Positions 24,616 through 36,503 of a stretch of 64,000 nt of DNA are shown piece by piece. A model generated the notes under the pieces. That model saw nothing but the letters and a program-made list of their open reading frames with translations. It was not told where the DNA came from and did not search any database. The first letter of the stretch is position 1. Every line of letters begins with the position of its first letter. Origin of the DNA: Rosellinia necatrix (lineage: Eukaryota; Ascomycota; Sordariomycetes; Xylariales; Xylariaceae); NCBI GenBank assembly GCA_021209875.1, contig JAGYVD010000006.1, positions 2,046,001 to 2,110,000 on the forward strand, in the 5' to 3' direction. The translations under genes were made by a program, and so were the position numbers.

Positions 24616-26513
24616 GCGAATGAATGAGCGTTACCATCATGCAGCCTCCATATCGCTACGATAGCGTCTATTTTATCGGTTTAAAGGGAATGAGCGCTGT
24701 CGCTAGCCCATGCTAAGTAGCCTTCGATCTCTCCAACTATGGAATGCGCCTGGAATATTAACATGCCAAAAGGGCCTAAAGGGACCTGCCAATATATAGT
24801 ATAGCTTGTCGTAGGGCCCATGCGCATTCTACCGCCACTGCGATATTTTTAAATGATGTGGCTATATTTGCCTACCCCTCGCGATAAATTTTAGCAGCTA
24901 GGACTCATGTTGAGAGAAGCAAACATTAAACTTCAATCAATGACTTTCTCTATAAGCTGGCAGGTCTACCTAAGTAAGCATGCTTGAAATTCTATAAGCC
25001 ATTTGAAATTTCCGCCTTCGTATAACGCAACAAAGTTCATTGAAAATAGCGACAACCCCCATAGTCGCCTGTCAAGCCATGGATGTATATCAAACTGAGA
25101 CGAGGCTTATATTCCGAGTATCTATATAAGCGCACCAGCAATTGTGCAAATAGATTTTGAGTAAGCCTAACGGTCCGCACCCGGACAGCCTGAATAGCGG
25201 TGCCTCATTAATTACCCAAAATGGTCAGCACATTCTATAACGTTTTGATTATTTCAAATCAGGGAAGAAGAATAGTGAACTGGGAGGTAAAGACCTAGCG
25301 GGAATCATATCAGATATATCATAATGCCTCTGATTAGTGCGCACAAGGTTCTGTTGCGCACTCTCCCGTTAAGGCAGAAATGTTTGACCACCACATTAAC
25401 ATCATCTCAGGCCCCAGGACGAAGCTACCTAGGTAGCACTTCTACGCTTATCTCGCAGCGGTGCTAAGCAGCTATTTTCATATAGGGCATTTAAGCGCCC
25501 TTGTCATTCACACGCGCCGTTGTATTGCATCATATCGCTGGGCTATCAGTTCATCTCCCTCTCTCTCTGATAGGGAAATGCAGTTGTGTAGGTTTCCCAG
25601 CCGTCGGTGCACGCACGCCCGCACTCCCCTGTATGATAAGACGCTAGCTCTGACGGAAGCTACTTTTATCGACGGCCACCGATTATCTCCTGTAGAAAAC
25701 GCTCATCCCCTACAGCTCAGAGGGCTATGAAAGAGCCTAGTCACAGACAACACGCTGGCAATGACCGAGCAGGGGAAACATGCCCTTTCCGCCGCTGATA
25801 GTGATGCCAAGATCATAAAATAACTCATGCCCACGAGATCCATCGTCGGCTAGATGATATTTTCTGAGGTTCGGAAGTACCTATCTCACCCAAGCGGCCG
25901 CCATCTCGCTCGAAGGAGGTGTCTAAGAGCAGTGCTATTGTGGGGGGATCTCTATCGTCTACGTCGAACATCAATTCTAGCGCGGAATGTGACCTTCGCG
26001 GTATGCTAGAGGAAGAAAATGTCGGCCCACGGAAGAACTCGGGGAGTTTGACAACCCGATCACGATAAATCTTGCTCCTTGAAAGAAGCCACCGACCAAG
26101 CCGGCCGGCCATGGGCGAACTGCCGCTGGAGGCTTGGAGATGTGAGGTGACACAAAGGTCTTGGCGCCTAATACATGGCGGCATTAGAGCGGGCCTTAAC
26201 TCCGGCTGGCTTACCCCCTAAATCCTGTCTTGCGGCCGCTGTCGTGGTGGCACAGTTGGAGTTGGGGGACCCTTCAAAACTCACCGATCGAATTGACTGC
26301 CGAAAATTGAAGATTCATACGTCGTGCAATATGCAATATTTTGCGACGATACCATCACGCTCGCGAGCCTCATAGATAAGATGGCCATCATGGGGCTCCC
26401 CATCCGGCATCTGTGCAGGCTGTCGCATCCAAAGTTGTACGGGTTCAGACATCTCATCCACGTCCCATTACTCGGAATATCATCAAACAAGTGATTAGGT
26501 ACAGTTATTCAAA
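24616..26513. other. Intergenic, no supported gene
   Basis: AT-rich DNA with no coding frame I can defend. A 119-codon minus-strand frame at 25825-26184 has charged, protein-like stretches but no motif; it may be a relic or chance. Confidence 0.4.
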
Positions 26514-27546
26514 ATGCCTGGACTGATTAGTTTGACAGGGCAAGCCTTCCCAGGAAAACCCAAGTTCACAGAAAAGGATGTTTCCGATCTAGACAATAAG
26601 GTGAGTGCATCAGGAACCCCCCTTCCCCTTCCCCCTTTATCACTGCCACCCAACTCATCCATCTCGTTATACTAAAACGAACCCCAGGTGGTCATCGTCA
26701 TCGGCGCCAACACGGGAATCAGCAAGGAGATCGCGCGGATGGCGTACACGCGGCACGAGAGGGCGTACGCGCTGGCGCGGTCCGAGGCCAACACGCGGCC
26801 CTTGGGCCCAGGCTCGTGGGGCCAGCCGATCTACGTGCCCACTCTCGTCGAGGGCGTCGCGCGAGCCAGGGCCACGAGCTGCAGCTCGGCCTCGTCCGCG
26901 TGCTGGGGCCCGTTTCGCGCTGACGCGGCTGCCGACACCCGCGTCGTCGTCGTCGTCGTCGTCGTTGGTCGTCCGAGGCACAGGACGCCGTCGGCCTCGC
27001 CGTTGAGGGTCTGGGGGGCTGGGACGACCACAGCACGCGCGCAGAGCACTACCTGAGCAGGCTCGGCGCCTACCTGCCTCCACGACGCCGAGTTCGCCGC
27101 CCGCCCGCCACCGCGCCAACGGCGTCGCCTTCGTCGCCCCGAACCCCGGGAACATTCGACCCCCGACTTCTGGCGCGCCCCCGGGGCGCCCTCGTCACCG
27201 GCCTGCTGCGCGGCACCCCTGCTGTGTACCCGCCGCGGGCTACGGCGTCTACACGAACCTACTCGCCGGCTTCAGCCCCGAGGTCACGCTGAAGAGGTCG
27301 GGGGAGTTCGGTGAGGAGTCCAAGAGCCACGCTTCTTTTTCCTTTGTTTCCTCTCCCCCGCCCCTCCCCCCCCTTCACAAAACGCCGCGGCTGGAATCTC
27401 TTGGCTAATTTATAAAAATATAATATAGTTTGATCCGTGGGGCAAATTCTGGCGCCGTCTCGCAGGAGATGATCGATGGGTCCAGGTCCGAGGCGTAGGG
27501 TGGCAACGGGATCGCGCGGAGGTTCTGGGACTGGAATGAGGCCTAG
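26514..27546 (+). pseudogene. Degenerate short-chain dehydrogenase/reductase (SDR)
   Basis: Remnant of a classical NAD(P)-dependent SDR of the fungal type beginning MPGLISLTGQAFPG. Exon 1 (26514-26600) and the start of exon 2 (from 26688) are intact and spell the Rossmann motif VVIVIGANTGISKEIARM. After about 50 more codons, long internal pieces are missing and the homologous signal hops between all three frames: GHELQLG near 26875, NPGN near 27140 and GFSPEVTLK near 27270. It ends with FDPWGKFW (27431) and GIARRFWDWNEA before a TAG at 27544. The YxxxK catalytic site has decayed: the aligned EHYLSRLGAY stretch lacks the lysine. A (CGT)n expansion at about 26942-26965 interrupts the middle. 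GC content is far above the flanks. Confidence 0.75.
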
Positions 27547-28927
27547 ATTAGGCCGTATGTCTGACGAGCTAGGCGAGCCCGGCCACGTTGTAGAACAAAC
27601 CGGTTGGTTGGCGTATATTAGCTAGTTAGGGTCCTTCTTAGGTTCATGGGCATTATGTGGAGTCGGGTGGTGTCACAGTTTTGTCTCCCATAGATTACCT
27701 ACTTTGAATTTGTTCGATTATGTACGCCTGTTCTCGGTTTTTTTCCCCCAATACTTTTCACCATGCCAGAAACCTATTCAAGACGTAATGACGGAAGGTG
27801 ATGGAGTTGAGTAGCCCGACTCACGAAGCACTGCGATCTCTCCCCCCTTTTTTTTTTTTGTGAAAAAAAAGGTACTGTTAAGTTTTGAGGTTTCTAGTGA
27901 AGAACCAAGAGGAAAGGAGAATAGCGGAAATTAATAGCGTCCTAATACCTCTACGTTTACCTAAATACCCGCTAGATCAACACAAATCCTAACCGCCCTA
28001 AGTGTTATATTAATAGCCCGTTAGTCATTACGCTAATGTGCGGAAAGATTTAGAACTTCTAGTGGCTCTGTCCTTCCATCTCTGGCAAGCCCACGTGCGC
28101 GATGGAGAAGAAGAAGCGCACTTATCCATTATGGCCCGCAAGAAAGGGGCACCCAGCACAGCGACTTATTGTTTGATGGCAGAGTTGCGACCCTGAGTTC
28201 AACCTAGTCCCAGATTGTTGAAAAAATGATTACCTTTCATAGTTCTGGTCCTAATGCACCCCATAATCTGCTAGGGGCCACATTGACTCTATCATTACAC
28301 TGAGTGCGAACTGCGGCGTAGGACGGTTGGCTATCAGCAGCGCTGAGGTTGAGTTAGCCCTGTCACAATCCCACCTGCTGGTAGTTCCCGAAACGGCTCA
28401 TGTTGTTGAACAAGGAGAGAAGTTCTCTCTGTAAGATAGTCGTAGTGGTCGGGTTATATCGTAGTAGGTAAGTAACTACTTGGTACCCTGATCCGTGCTT
28501 GGAACTGGTGCTTGATTCCATGACAGGCTCTTAATAATTCGTCTCATGGTAATATTTAGACTTGCTAAAGAGAGGCATATTGGACGCTCAATATCTTCGT
28601 CTATTCATTCACTAATGTTGTGCAATAGAGACTGAGTCTTGCCTAACTTAACGGGGTAATGTAGGCGCTTGCATCTTTAGACGAGATAACAAAGCCGCAA
28701 CTAAATAAAACGAATGATTGGCTAAATAGAAGTAACCGTTTGTAAGAGAGTGAGCGAATGTGGTGGTTTAGTTCGGGAGTTTGAAAAGAGCGGCTAAAGT
28801 TATAGTTGGTTGTGGCCGAGATCGTTGATGGCGTGTTAAGGGGAACGAGTCCCTCCAAGAGCGATCAACTCTTACTGATTCTTACTGATATTTCCTATTT
28901 CCGATACAATTTTCCTCTCAGACAAGT
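27547..28927. other. Intergenic, no supported gene
   Basis: Low-GC DNA with a long T/A run near 27846-27870. No frame with protein-like composition was seen. Confidence 0.45.
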
Positions 28928-29242
28928 TCAAGCGTTGGAAGATTTTTTGTCGTCATTCGCATGGTCGTTGATATCGTCCTTCAGCCTGTCCGCCAACAAG
29001 AGCCATCCCTTCATATCCGTCATCATCCTTTTGTATTCTTCACTGTCCTCCTGACGCTCGTCGGTGTCGGACATCGAATCAAGCTTTTCGAGTGCTCGTT
29101 CAGTCGTGTGGATTGCCTTCTCCACAGTTGAAATGAAGCCGTCGACTTCTGAGATAGGATTTGAAAGGCCGTTTCCCATGACCCGATCTCGCTCCGAGGC
29201 GGCATCGCAATAATCAATGTAGACACTGGCTTCGATTGTCAT
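28928..29242 (-). CDS. Small charged helical protein of unknown function
   Basis: 104 aa from the ATG at 29242. This start is preferred over the longer frame because the preceding DNA is a typical fungal leader, rich in CA/CT with few ATGs (...CATCACACAAG-ATG). Helical and acidic: a central segment FISTVEKAIHTTERALEKL and a C-terminal helix DMKGWLLLADRLKDDINDH, ending in a hydrophilic tail. No recognised family, signal peptide or cysteine motif. A TATA-like element lies about 200 bp upstream. Function unknown; possibly an orphan gene. Confidence 0.45.
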   Translation of the reverse strand: MTIEASVYIDYCDAASERDRVMGNGLSNPISEVDGFISTVEKAIHTTERALEKLDSMSDTDERQEDSEEYKRMMTDMKGWLLLADRLKDDINDHANDDKKSSNA

Positions 29243-29444
29243 CTTGTGTGATGGGGGGTTGATGTGAGATGATGTATTGCTCTGGTCAATGTAATGGTAA
29301 GCGAGTGAACACCGCAAGGTTGAGTTGTGGTGAATTTATGAGCTCCTGAGTTTTGAGGCGGTATCTTCGATCGAATTGGAAGACGAAACAGGGGAGTTGG
29401 CGGTATCTAGTGGTTTCGATCGCGCGGGTGATGTAGAAACATCG

Positions 29445-29452
29445 CTTTTATA
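29445..29452 (-). promoter_or_regulatory. TATA-like box upstream of small ORF at 29242
   Basis: Reads TATAAAAG on the minus strand, about 200 bp before the ATG of the small ORF, with a pyrimidine-rich leader between. Positional inference only. Confidence 0.35.
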
Positions 29453-32162
29453 TGTACAAGAAAGTTTCATATGGCTGGATGATGTTGTATATATCGTGAC
29501 TGCCGTCAATCTTCCAACAAAGGCGCGCAACTTCCAAAACTACATGCCTGAAACTTGCAGCGTGATTATCATTCGACCACGTTTTCTGTGCTACTCTGGC
29601 GCCGAGAGTGTGCTACGGGGAGTCATTGACCTTGTGCCGACCGTGTCAGACAATAACGGTCGATAGCCGTCAAGAGGGCAACGGCGTGGTAGTGCGGTTT
29701 CCGCGGGAAGGTTTCGGTGCTCTTGCTCTTGCCCGCATGGGAGCCAAGGCGGCTGACTGCGCTCATGATGGCCATGTAGCCATGACTTCCGTAGCTCTAG
29801 ACGCGAAGGTTTGCTGTTGCAGACTTACAAACAGAAACCCACTCTTATTGCCTCGGTGGGATTTGCCACGGCCGTATTGACTGGCTGTGGGCTTGCTGGC
29901 GGAAAAGGAGGTCATGTGAATGGCCTGGGAGGTACCTACCGTCTTGACAGCAGTGCGGTGTCCGCACGACCTGCCGGCGCCGACGGCTCCGCCCGGTGCA
30001 ACTAATTTTGCATTTTCCCCAGTCATTTCCTCTCTATGATGTCGGTTGATATCCGCTGCATACATAGACACCGAGAGCAACTTTCTGCGTCCCGCTGTTG
30101 ATGAGCTGGCGGGTTCTACGGCGTGACGACTCGTTGTGTAGGAACACGATGTTGTTTTCTGAAGTGGTATCGTATAGACCGAGTTGTTTTCCCTCCTTTA
30201 CCAGCGCCCTATCTCTTGGTATTCCATATTCACGGATTTCGGTGTAAGCCTATTTTCCATGATTGGCCAGGGTTTAAGCGCTGGGAAGGCGTGATGGTGG
30301 CATTGGATCTGTTGGTGCGACGATGATAGCTCGATCTTGTCCCCTATACCGGTCGTACCTACTAACCACGTCATGTATTTACGATTTGTTCTTGTATTGG
30401 AACTGGAGCCGACAATGGCAAAACAGTTGGCGTCCCACAGTGACGGTTACCACCCGCGAGTGAGGGTTGCATTAAGCTGGTGGTTTAGATTGGCCTCATA
30501 GCATTTTAGGCAGAACGGTTTGGTATTCATATGAATAAATGGATCGCCAATGCATGAGTCGCCGCTGTTGCGCGTCAACGTTATTCTCGCAGCCGAGAAC
30601 AATCTCTCTTACAAACAACCTTCCCATGGGTATGGATATGCATTCGTCTTATCGCGTCTCATCATGTCTCGGCGAATTGGCTGTGTATGTCCGATGCCGG
30701 GGTGCTGGTAATGACGAAGCATCTCTTTTCCTATCGCTTTTCCGATCGCCTTAGAAGACGATGGAAATCATGTGTCACATGAATAATACCGTTTTTATGT
30801 TTGTATAACGCATTTCCAAGTCAGTTTGGCCAAGACATAATCGTGATGCCTTGGCTGGAAGGCTTAAGTTATGTTACATACAACTTTACCAGAAGAAGAA
30901 AGCAGCGAAACAAGCCGGTTGATTCCGACCGAAACCCCTGGGGGCCTGGAATCAGGTGGGCCGCGGGGTCCCGTAAAGCTGACTATATCGTACTATACCT
31001 TCTGGAAGCACATCCTTAGTCTGCAGGACTAACTCCTGTGCCTATTCGCCTCTTACTGTACCGCTACATCTGCACTACAGAAATCCCACCAGGCACGGCC
31101 AGGATGATGGCACTAAGCCGTGCTGAACGGACAGCGGATTTTGATCCAATCAAAACTTTAAACCAGACTATTGGCACTTAGATAGGGAATTACTGTACCT
31201 AAAGACCTCTCCACTGTGGGTAGTATACCGAGTACAGGCATGCATCCTATGCGACCTGGTTAGGTACTGTAGGAAGCTAACTTAAGTAATTGAGTTGGTG
31301 CAGGAGGTACCTACACTAAGGAACCTTGGAACTTCATCAAAGCAGCACAGGAGGTACCTACTATGGTAAGTATACCTGTAGACAGACACCCACACCACTA
31401 TACCTGTAGATATCATGGCATTACTAGGTACCTACCTAGGTAGGTAGCTGCGGGAGTAGAGCACCGATAGTTATGTGTGGCTTGGATATAGCTTCCACTA
31501 CCTTATATTTAACTTTACCGCACTTCCCACATTTCCACCAAGATAAGAGACTAACAATTGACAAGCTTTCTAAGCTTTCTTGACCTCGTCATGCGGCTTG
31601 GCCTGCTGTGTTCCTCGGGTCAACCACCTCGCCATCTCGCGCGCCTTGCGTCTTGGCTTCCACGGACCCCAGCTTTTGGCGTCGACCCTTGTCGACCTTC
31701 CGGAAACGTGCATACAGGCGAGCAGCTGGGAAATTTAGTCAGGCATCACCCCTGCTCGGGAGCTAATCAGATTGACCAACAAAGGCGCGCTCTGGTGGCG
31801 TCAGGACGGTATTTGCAAAGCGTGATCGGGGACGGCAGGAGATGGTCGCTTTTAATCTGTGCAACACCAATGGGAGCGGCAGTAGGCCTGCAGGCTTCTC
31901 CATGGCTCGACAGGGATGGCCATCCGGGTCGCTGTCGCATGGCATGGCAGCCTGTCCTGTGGGCGCGGAAGCATACGACGAGCACGCCGGACGGAGCCAT
32001 GGATCTGAGCTTAAGCCCATTGTTCGTCGATCCTCGGGGAGTACAAGTAGTCCTCTCCCGCTGCTCCCTGTGCCCTTCTCCCGTCCTTCTCTTCTACTTC
32101 TTGTTGTTGTTGTTGTTGTTGTCCACATCGACAAGCAGTTGAACCGAGCCAATTATAACAAA
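29453..32162. other. Intergenic upstream of the sedolisin gene
   Basis: About 2.7 kb without a supported gene. TAGGTA-type palindromes cluster at 31255-31450. A (TTG)n run at 32100-32121 lies in the probable 5' leader of the sedolisin gene. The open frame starting at 31558 has no domain-like content. Confidence 0.45.
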
Positions 32163-34150
32163 ATGGTTGGTACTACTGTGTTCTCGGCCGTCCTCGTGGC
32201 GGCCGCCCAGGTCGTCCTTGCGACTCCTCTTGCCCGCTCCAACTATGCCGTCAAGGACACGCACAATGTCCCCAGGGGCTGGGCCAAGGGTGCGAGGGCA
32301 CCAGCTGGCCAGGTCATGCAAATCCAGATCGGCCTGAAGCAGGGCAACTTCGCTGAGTTGGAGAAGCAGCTGTACGAGGGTATGGAAATACAGCCCCCTT
32401 CCCACACCCGAGACCCAAAGCCAGAGGGGATGTGAGACAATTGGACCACTTCAAATTGCTAACCGCATACTCTAGTTTCGGACCCGGCTAATCCCAAGTA
32501 CGGACAGCACCTGTCCGCCGACGAGGTTAAGGATCTGGTAAAGCCGTCGAAGGAGACTGAGGACCTGGTCCTCGAGTGGCTAGGCGACTATGGCATCGTC
32601 CCCGAGTCATACAGCGCTGCTAAGGACTGGATCACCGTGTCTCTGCCCATCAGCGATATCGAACGTCTTCTCGACACCGAGTACCACATCTTTGAGCACA
32701 AGGATGGCGCCAAAGTGGCTCGAGCACCTTCGTGGTCTCTGCCAAGGCATCTGCACGGCCATATTGACACCATCCAACCCACCAACTCCTTCTTCCGTGC
32801 TCGCACCCACTCCTCCCAAGCTTTCGTGGACTCAGGCGTCATCTCCGACTCCGGCGCTAAACATCGCCCAACCAACCCCCAGCTTGCTGCGGTCTGCAAC
32901 ACCGACTCGGTGACACCGCAGTGCTTCGAGACCCTGTACAAAACCAAGGGATATAACGTCAGTATTTTATTTGGTCCTCACCAAGAATCAAGCAAACTAA
33001 CGTGAAACAGCCCCGCGCCACCGAGAAGAACAAGGTTGCGTTCACCAACTACTTGGGCGAGCACCCCATCCGGAGCGACGGCGAGTTGTTCCTCGAGAAA
33101 TTCCGACCCGACTCGGTCTGCGTGGCTGAGGCCTTCCCTCAATTGACTCTTGCTGGTGGCCCTGGCGACGCACCCTTGACCGCCACGGAACTGAGCTCCG
33201 GCACCAGCAAGGAGGCCAATCTGGACTTCCAAGCCATCGCCGGTATCAATGACCGGACTCCCATCATCAGCTACTCAACCGGTGGCTCGCCCCCATTCAT
33301 GCCCTCCAAGAGCACCCCCGAGAATTCCAACGAGCCGTACCTAGTGTGGGTAAACTGGCTTCTCGACCAGAAGTCGATTCCCCAGGTCATCTCTACCTCG
33401 TATGCCGATGACGAGCAGACCGTGCCTGTATCTTATGCCCGCCGTGTGTGCCAGCAGTTCGCACAGGTCGGTGCCCGTGGAACCTCGCTCCTTTTCGCTA
33501 GCGGTGATTCGGGTGTTGGTCCCTACGGTGAGTGTGTCAGCAACGACGGCAAGAACAGGGACCAGTTCCTCCCCGAGTTCCCTCCCTCGTGCCCCTACGT
33601 CACCGCTGTCGGTGCCACCAAGAACTTCGAGCCCGAGGTTGTCGCCTACCGCCCTGCCTTCGTTGGCCCCGATGGAGTCTCTCACGGCAACTACACATCC
33701 GGCGGTGGTTTCAGCAACATCTTTGACATCCCCTCGTACCAGAAGAAGGAGGTCACCAGCTACGTCAAGGGCCTCAAGGGCAAGTACAGCAAGTGGTACA
33801 ACCAGAACGGCCGCGCGTACCCCGATATCGCCGCCCAGGGTCTTTACTTCGCCTACTTCTGGAACGGCACTGAGGGCGTCATCAGCGGAACCTCTGCCAG
33901 CACCCCCCTTACCAGCGGCATCATCAGTCTCGTCAACGACGCCCTGATTGCCTCAGGCAAGCGCCCCCTAGGCTTCTTGAACCCTTGGCTCTACTCCACT
34001 GGCTACAAAGGCCTGAACGATATCACTTCCGGCAGCGCCGTCGGCTGTGGTGTCGATGGCTTCCCCGCTGTCAAGGGCTGGGATCCCGTCACTGGCCTCG
34101 GCACGCCCGACTTTCCCAAGCTTGTTAAGCTTGCTGGTGGCAGGCTGTAA
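32163..34150 (+). CDS. Secreted sedolisin (S53) serine-carboxyl protease, tripeptidyl-peptidase type
   Basis: Extracellular acid peptidase, probably trimming tripeptides from substrates. Three exons (32163-32379, 32476-32957, 33011-34150) give 612 aa. A signal peptide covers about residues 1-20 (MVGTTVFSAVLVAAAQVVLA). The S53 activation prodomain follows (about 30-205, with VSDPANPKYGQHLSADEV). The catalytic domain starts near residue 215. The triad is visible as Glu301/Asp305 in KEANLDFQ and Ser528 in SGTSAST, with the oxyanion Asp399 in FASGDSGVG. The C-terminal calcium site is present (NDITSG, about Asp570, and GWDPVTGLG, about Asp591). Several NxT/NxS sequons fit secretion. All key residues are present, so it should be active. 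Such enzymes are common in plant-degrading or acid-adapted ascomycetes. Confidence 0.93.
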
Positions 34151-34811
34151 GCTATACACCATGATCTAGTGTATTTCTTCTGTGTATATTATAGTGATAA
34201 GAATTAATCAAATATGCGTTCCAACGCCGCTGCCATACTTAGCCTATTTGCGCCCTGGTGATATCATCTGCGGGGTGGCAATAAGAGTTTAATTTCTTGT
34301 TTTTGTATCTAATATATTAACAGGTACGACTCGGTCATGCGTTGCAGGACTTGAGCTGGGGTATAACGAGTTCGGAATGCAGTAAAACAATTGCGTATGC
34401 TTTAAGCCTCTGAACACCTTAAATTTTGTTATGGTATCCAAGGTACGAGAAAATGCGGTGCCAACGATCTAATATTTACTCATGGAACTGATCAGGGGGG
34501 ATAATCAAACTAGCGAATTTATTCATGTCACGAGTACCTAGGTGGCAGTCAGATACCAGCAGCCGTTAACGGGGCTCGGACGGAAGCAATTGGCCAAAAA
34601 AAAGTGAATATTGCTTTGCCGACTCGGAATCCCGGCTTATGGGAGGTTAACTTAAGCCTCTACGAAATCCCGGATATTCACGTTCGGGATGGGAATGAAA
34701 GGGAAGGAAAGGAAAGGGGAGGAAAGGAAAAAAAGAACGGGGAAAAAAAAAAGAAAAGCCGAAAACAATACCAAGACAGGGTGATGGTTACCTCTACGTT
34801 TCGTAATTCTT
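34151..34811. other. Intergenic between convergent sedolisin and homeobox genes
   Basis: 3' flanks of two convergent genes; AT-rich, with a purine-rich GGAAAGGAAAGG tract at about 34690-34760. No gene seen. Confidence 0.5.
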
Positions 34812-36503
34812 CTACACAGGTCTCTGCTCGAGCAGGTCGAGGCGACCAGCCCAGCCCTCCCACCTGCGGCAGCCGTGGAACTTGTAGAGATGCTGCCACA
34901 GGTGGTCCTTGCGGGCGAAGGTGCGGTCGCTCAGGGGACGGCGGGCGCAGGCCTCGAACTCGTGGGACCGGAAGTGTTCGTCGACCGGGGCAGGGTGCCC
35001 GCAGAGGCCGCACTCCGGGCCCGGCTGGCCGACGCGCCAGACCGTCCAGCCCGGCGACGGCGACGGCGACAACGGAGACATGGACGAGGATCGCTGGTGG
35101 TGCTGCGGGTTGCCCGGCGGGAGCGGGAGCGGGTTCGCGCATGTCCAGCGCGGCCGCCCGGAGGCGACGCCGTGCACCGCCGCCGCGTGCCGCCGCAGGT
35201 CCGACCGCTTCTTGAACCCGCGCGCGCGCACGCGCCGCACGCGAAGGCGTCCGGGGCGGACCGCCCGCTCGCGGCGCTGCGGGCCGAGGTCGAGGAGAAG
35301 ACGGAGCGCGTGGACATCGAGCCGCCCAGGGAGTAGCAGGATGAGGAGGCCGAGTCGGAGCCCGGCCGCGCCGACGGCGACGAGGAGCCCGCGGCCGAGA
35401 GAGGGTAGCCACCCCATGTCACTGCCGTCGCCGCCGTCGCCGCCGCCGCCGCCGTTGCGGGGAGGTCGACGCCGGGGCCGGGGCCGAGGCCGGCGCCCGG
35501 ATCCCCGCGGAGCATGCGCTCGATGGCGGCGGCCGAGGCCGGCTCCTGGTCCGGGGGCGAGTGCCGCCAGCGCTCGAGAGGGGACATGTCGGAGAGCGGC
35601 AGCGGCAGCGCTGGTGGCGAGGGCATGGGGGGAGCCGTGGCGGAAGACCTTCCTCGACGTCCGCGCCGAGATCCGCTGGCGCCGCCGCGCGTTGGCGAAC
35701 CAGTCGGCCACCTGCGTCCGGCTCAGCCCGGACCGCGCCTCGAGATCGGCCTTCTCGGCCTCGTTGGGGTACGGGTGGTCCATGTGCGTCGACAGCCAGT
35801 CGCGCAGCGGCTGCGTCTTGCGGACGGCCCTGGAGTGCGACCTCTTGTTCGAAACCGGCTCTCCTTCTCCTCCTCCTCCTCCTCCTCCTCTTCCTCCTCC
35901 TCCCTGGTGCAGCGGCGGCGGCGGGTCGCAGTCGGGTATGCCGTGAAGGCGCCCGATGACCGGCCGCGCGGTCTCGAAGTCGCACGCCGGCCGCTTCCCT
36001 TGCTCCGCGAGGCTGCAGTCCTGGAAGAGCGCCACGCAGCTCGAGCACGAGCGCACCGGATTCGGGTTGTGCGACGTCGTCTGCAGCACGAAGCACCGCA
36101 GGCGGTAGCGGCGGCAGTGCGAGCAGGGCGCCAGCGGCTGCTGCACCCCGTTCTCAACCTGGGCCGCCGTGGCCGCGTTGATGGCCGGGGGGTTGATGGC
36201 GGGGGTAAGGTCGACCGGCCCGGACGGGTCATGGGAGGAAGACGGCTGCTCCGAGGGGAGGAAGGCGTCGAGCTCTGGCCATGCGAACAATGCTGCCGCA
36301 TCAAGCGCAGATTGCTCAGGCATAGGCTCGAGGCCGTGCTCGGAGGAGTAATTCCATCCTGTGTATATGGGATTGCATAAGTCTAACAAGGACGGATCTA
36401 TTGTCTCCTCCGGGCCGGGTGGCATGGCATTCCCTCGTGCCGTCATCATAACGTAACAGCAGACCAGAATCGATATTAGCAAAGTTGAATCGGGAAGACT
36501 CAT
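34812..36503 (-). CDS. Homeobox and C2H2 zinc-finger transcription factor (frame broken by two apparent indels)
   Basis: Fungal DNA-binding regulator with a TALE/KN-type homeodomain followed by C2H2 fingers. The open frame gives an N-terminal Cys cluster (about residues 127-163, CSHC...CSSCVALFQDC) and a homeodomain core (about 229-278, WLSTHMDHPYPNEAEKADL...WFANARRRQR). The frame stays open, but the family-typical middle segment (MSPLERWRHSPPDQEPA) is read one frame away from 35626 to about 35230, after which the finger GFKKRSDLRRHAAAVH returns in the first frame. Shifts coincide with a G6 run at 35627-35632 and a CG run at 35219-35229. A last Cys/His region (ECGLCGHPAP...LWQHLYKFH) precedes the stop. 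The start is uncertain: the first 19 codons are hydrophobic, and an internal ATG (residue 19, 20 or 27) may be used. Confidence 0.75.
   Translation of the reverse strand: MSLPDSTLLISILVCCYVMMTARGNAMPPGPEETIDPSLLDLCNPIYTGWNYSSEHGLEPMPEQSALDAAALFAWPELDAFLPSEQPSSSHDPSGPVDLTPAINPPAINAATAAQVENGVQQPLAPCSHCRRYRLRCFVLQTTSHNPNPVRSCSSCVALFQDCSLAEQGKRPACDFETARPVIGRLHGIPDCDPPPPLHQGGGGRGGGGGGGEGEPVSNKRSHSRAVRKTQPLRDWLSTHMDHPYPNEAEKADLEARSGLSRTQVADWFANARRRQRISARTSRKVFRHGSPHALATSAAAAALRHVPSRALAALAPGPGAGLGRRHRAHAPRGSGRRPRPRPRRRPPRNGGGGGDGGDGSDMGWLPSLGRGLLVAVGAAGLRLGLLILLLPGRLDVHALRLLLDLGPQRRERAVRPGRLRVRRVRARGFKKRSDLRRHAAAVHGVASGRPRWTCANPLPLPPGNPQHHQRSSSMSPLSPSPSPGWTVWRVGQPGPECGLCGHPAPVDEHFRSHEFEACARRPLSDRTFARKDHLWQHLYKFHGCRRWEGWAGRLDLLEQRPV

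Noticed and set aside
25825..26184. 119-codon minus-strand frame
   Set aside because: Has charged stretches but no recognisable family, no start context and no neighbouring exon; left as intergenic.
31558..32142. 194-codon plus-strand frame upstream of the sedolisin gene
   Set aside because: Lies in the promoter/leader of the protease gene, shows no domain-like content and depends on a simple (TTG)n run at its end.
34604..35946. Long plus-strand frames opposite the homeobox-C2H2 gene
   Set aside because: Shadow frames caused by very high GC; Arg/Ala-rich and lacking domains, whereas the minus strand carries the homeodomain and fingers.
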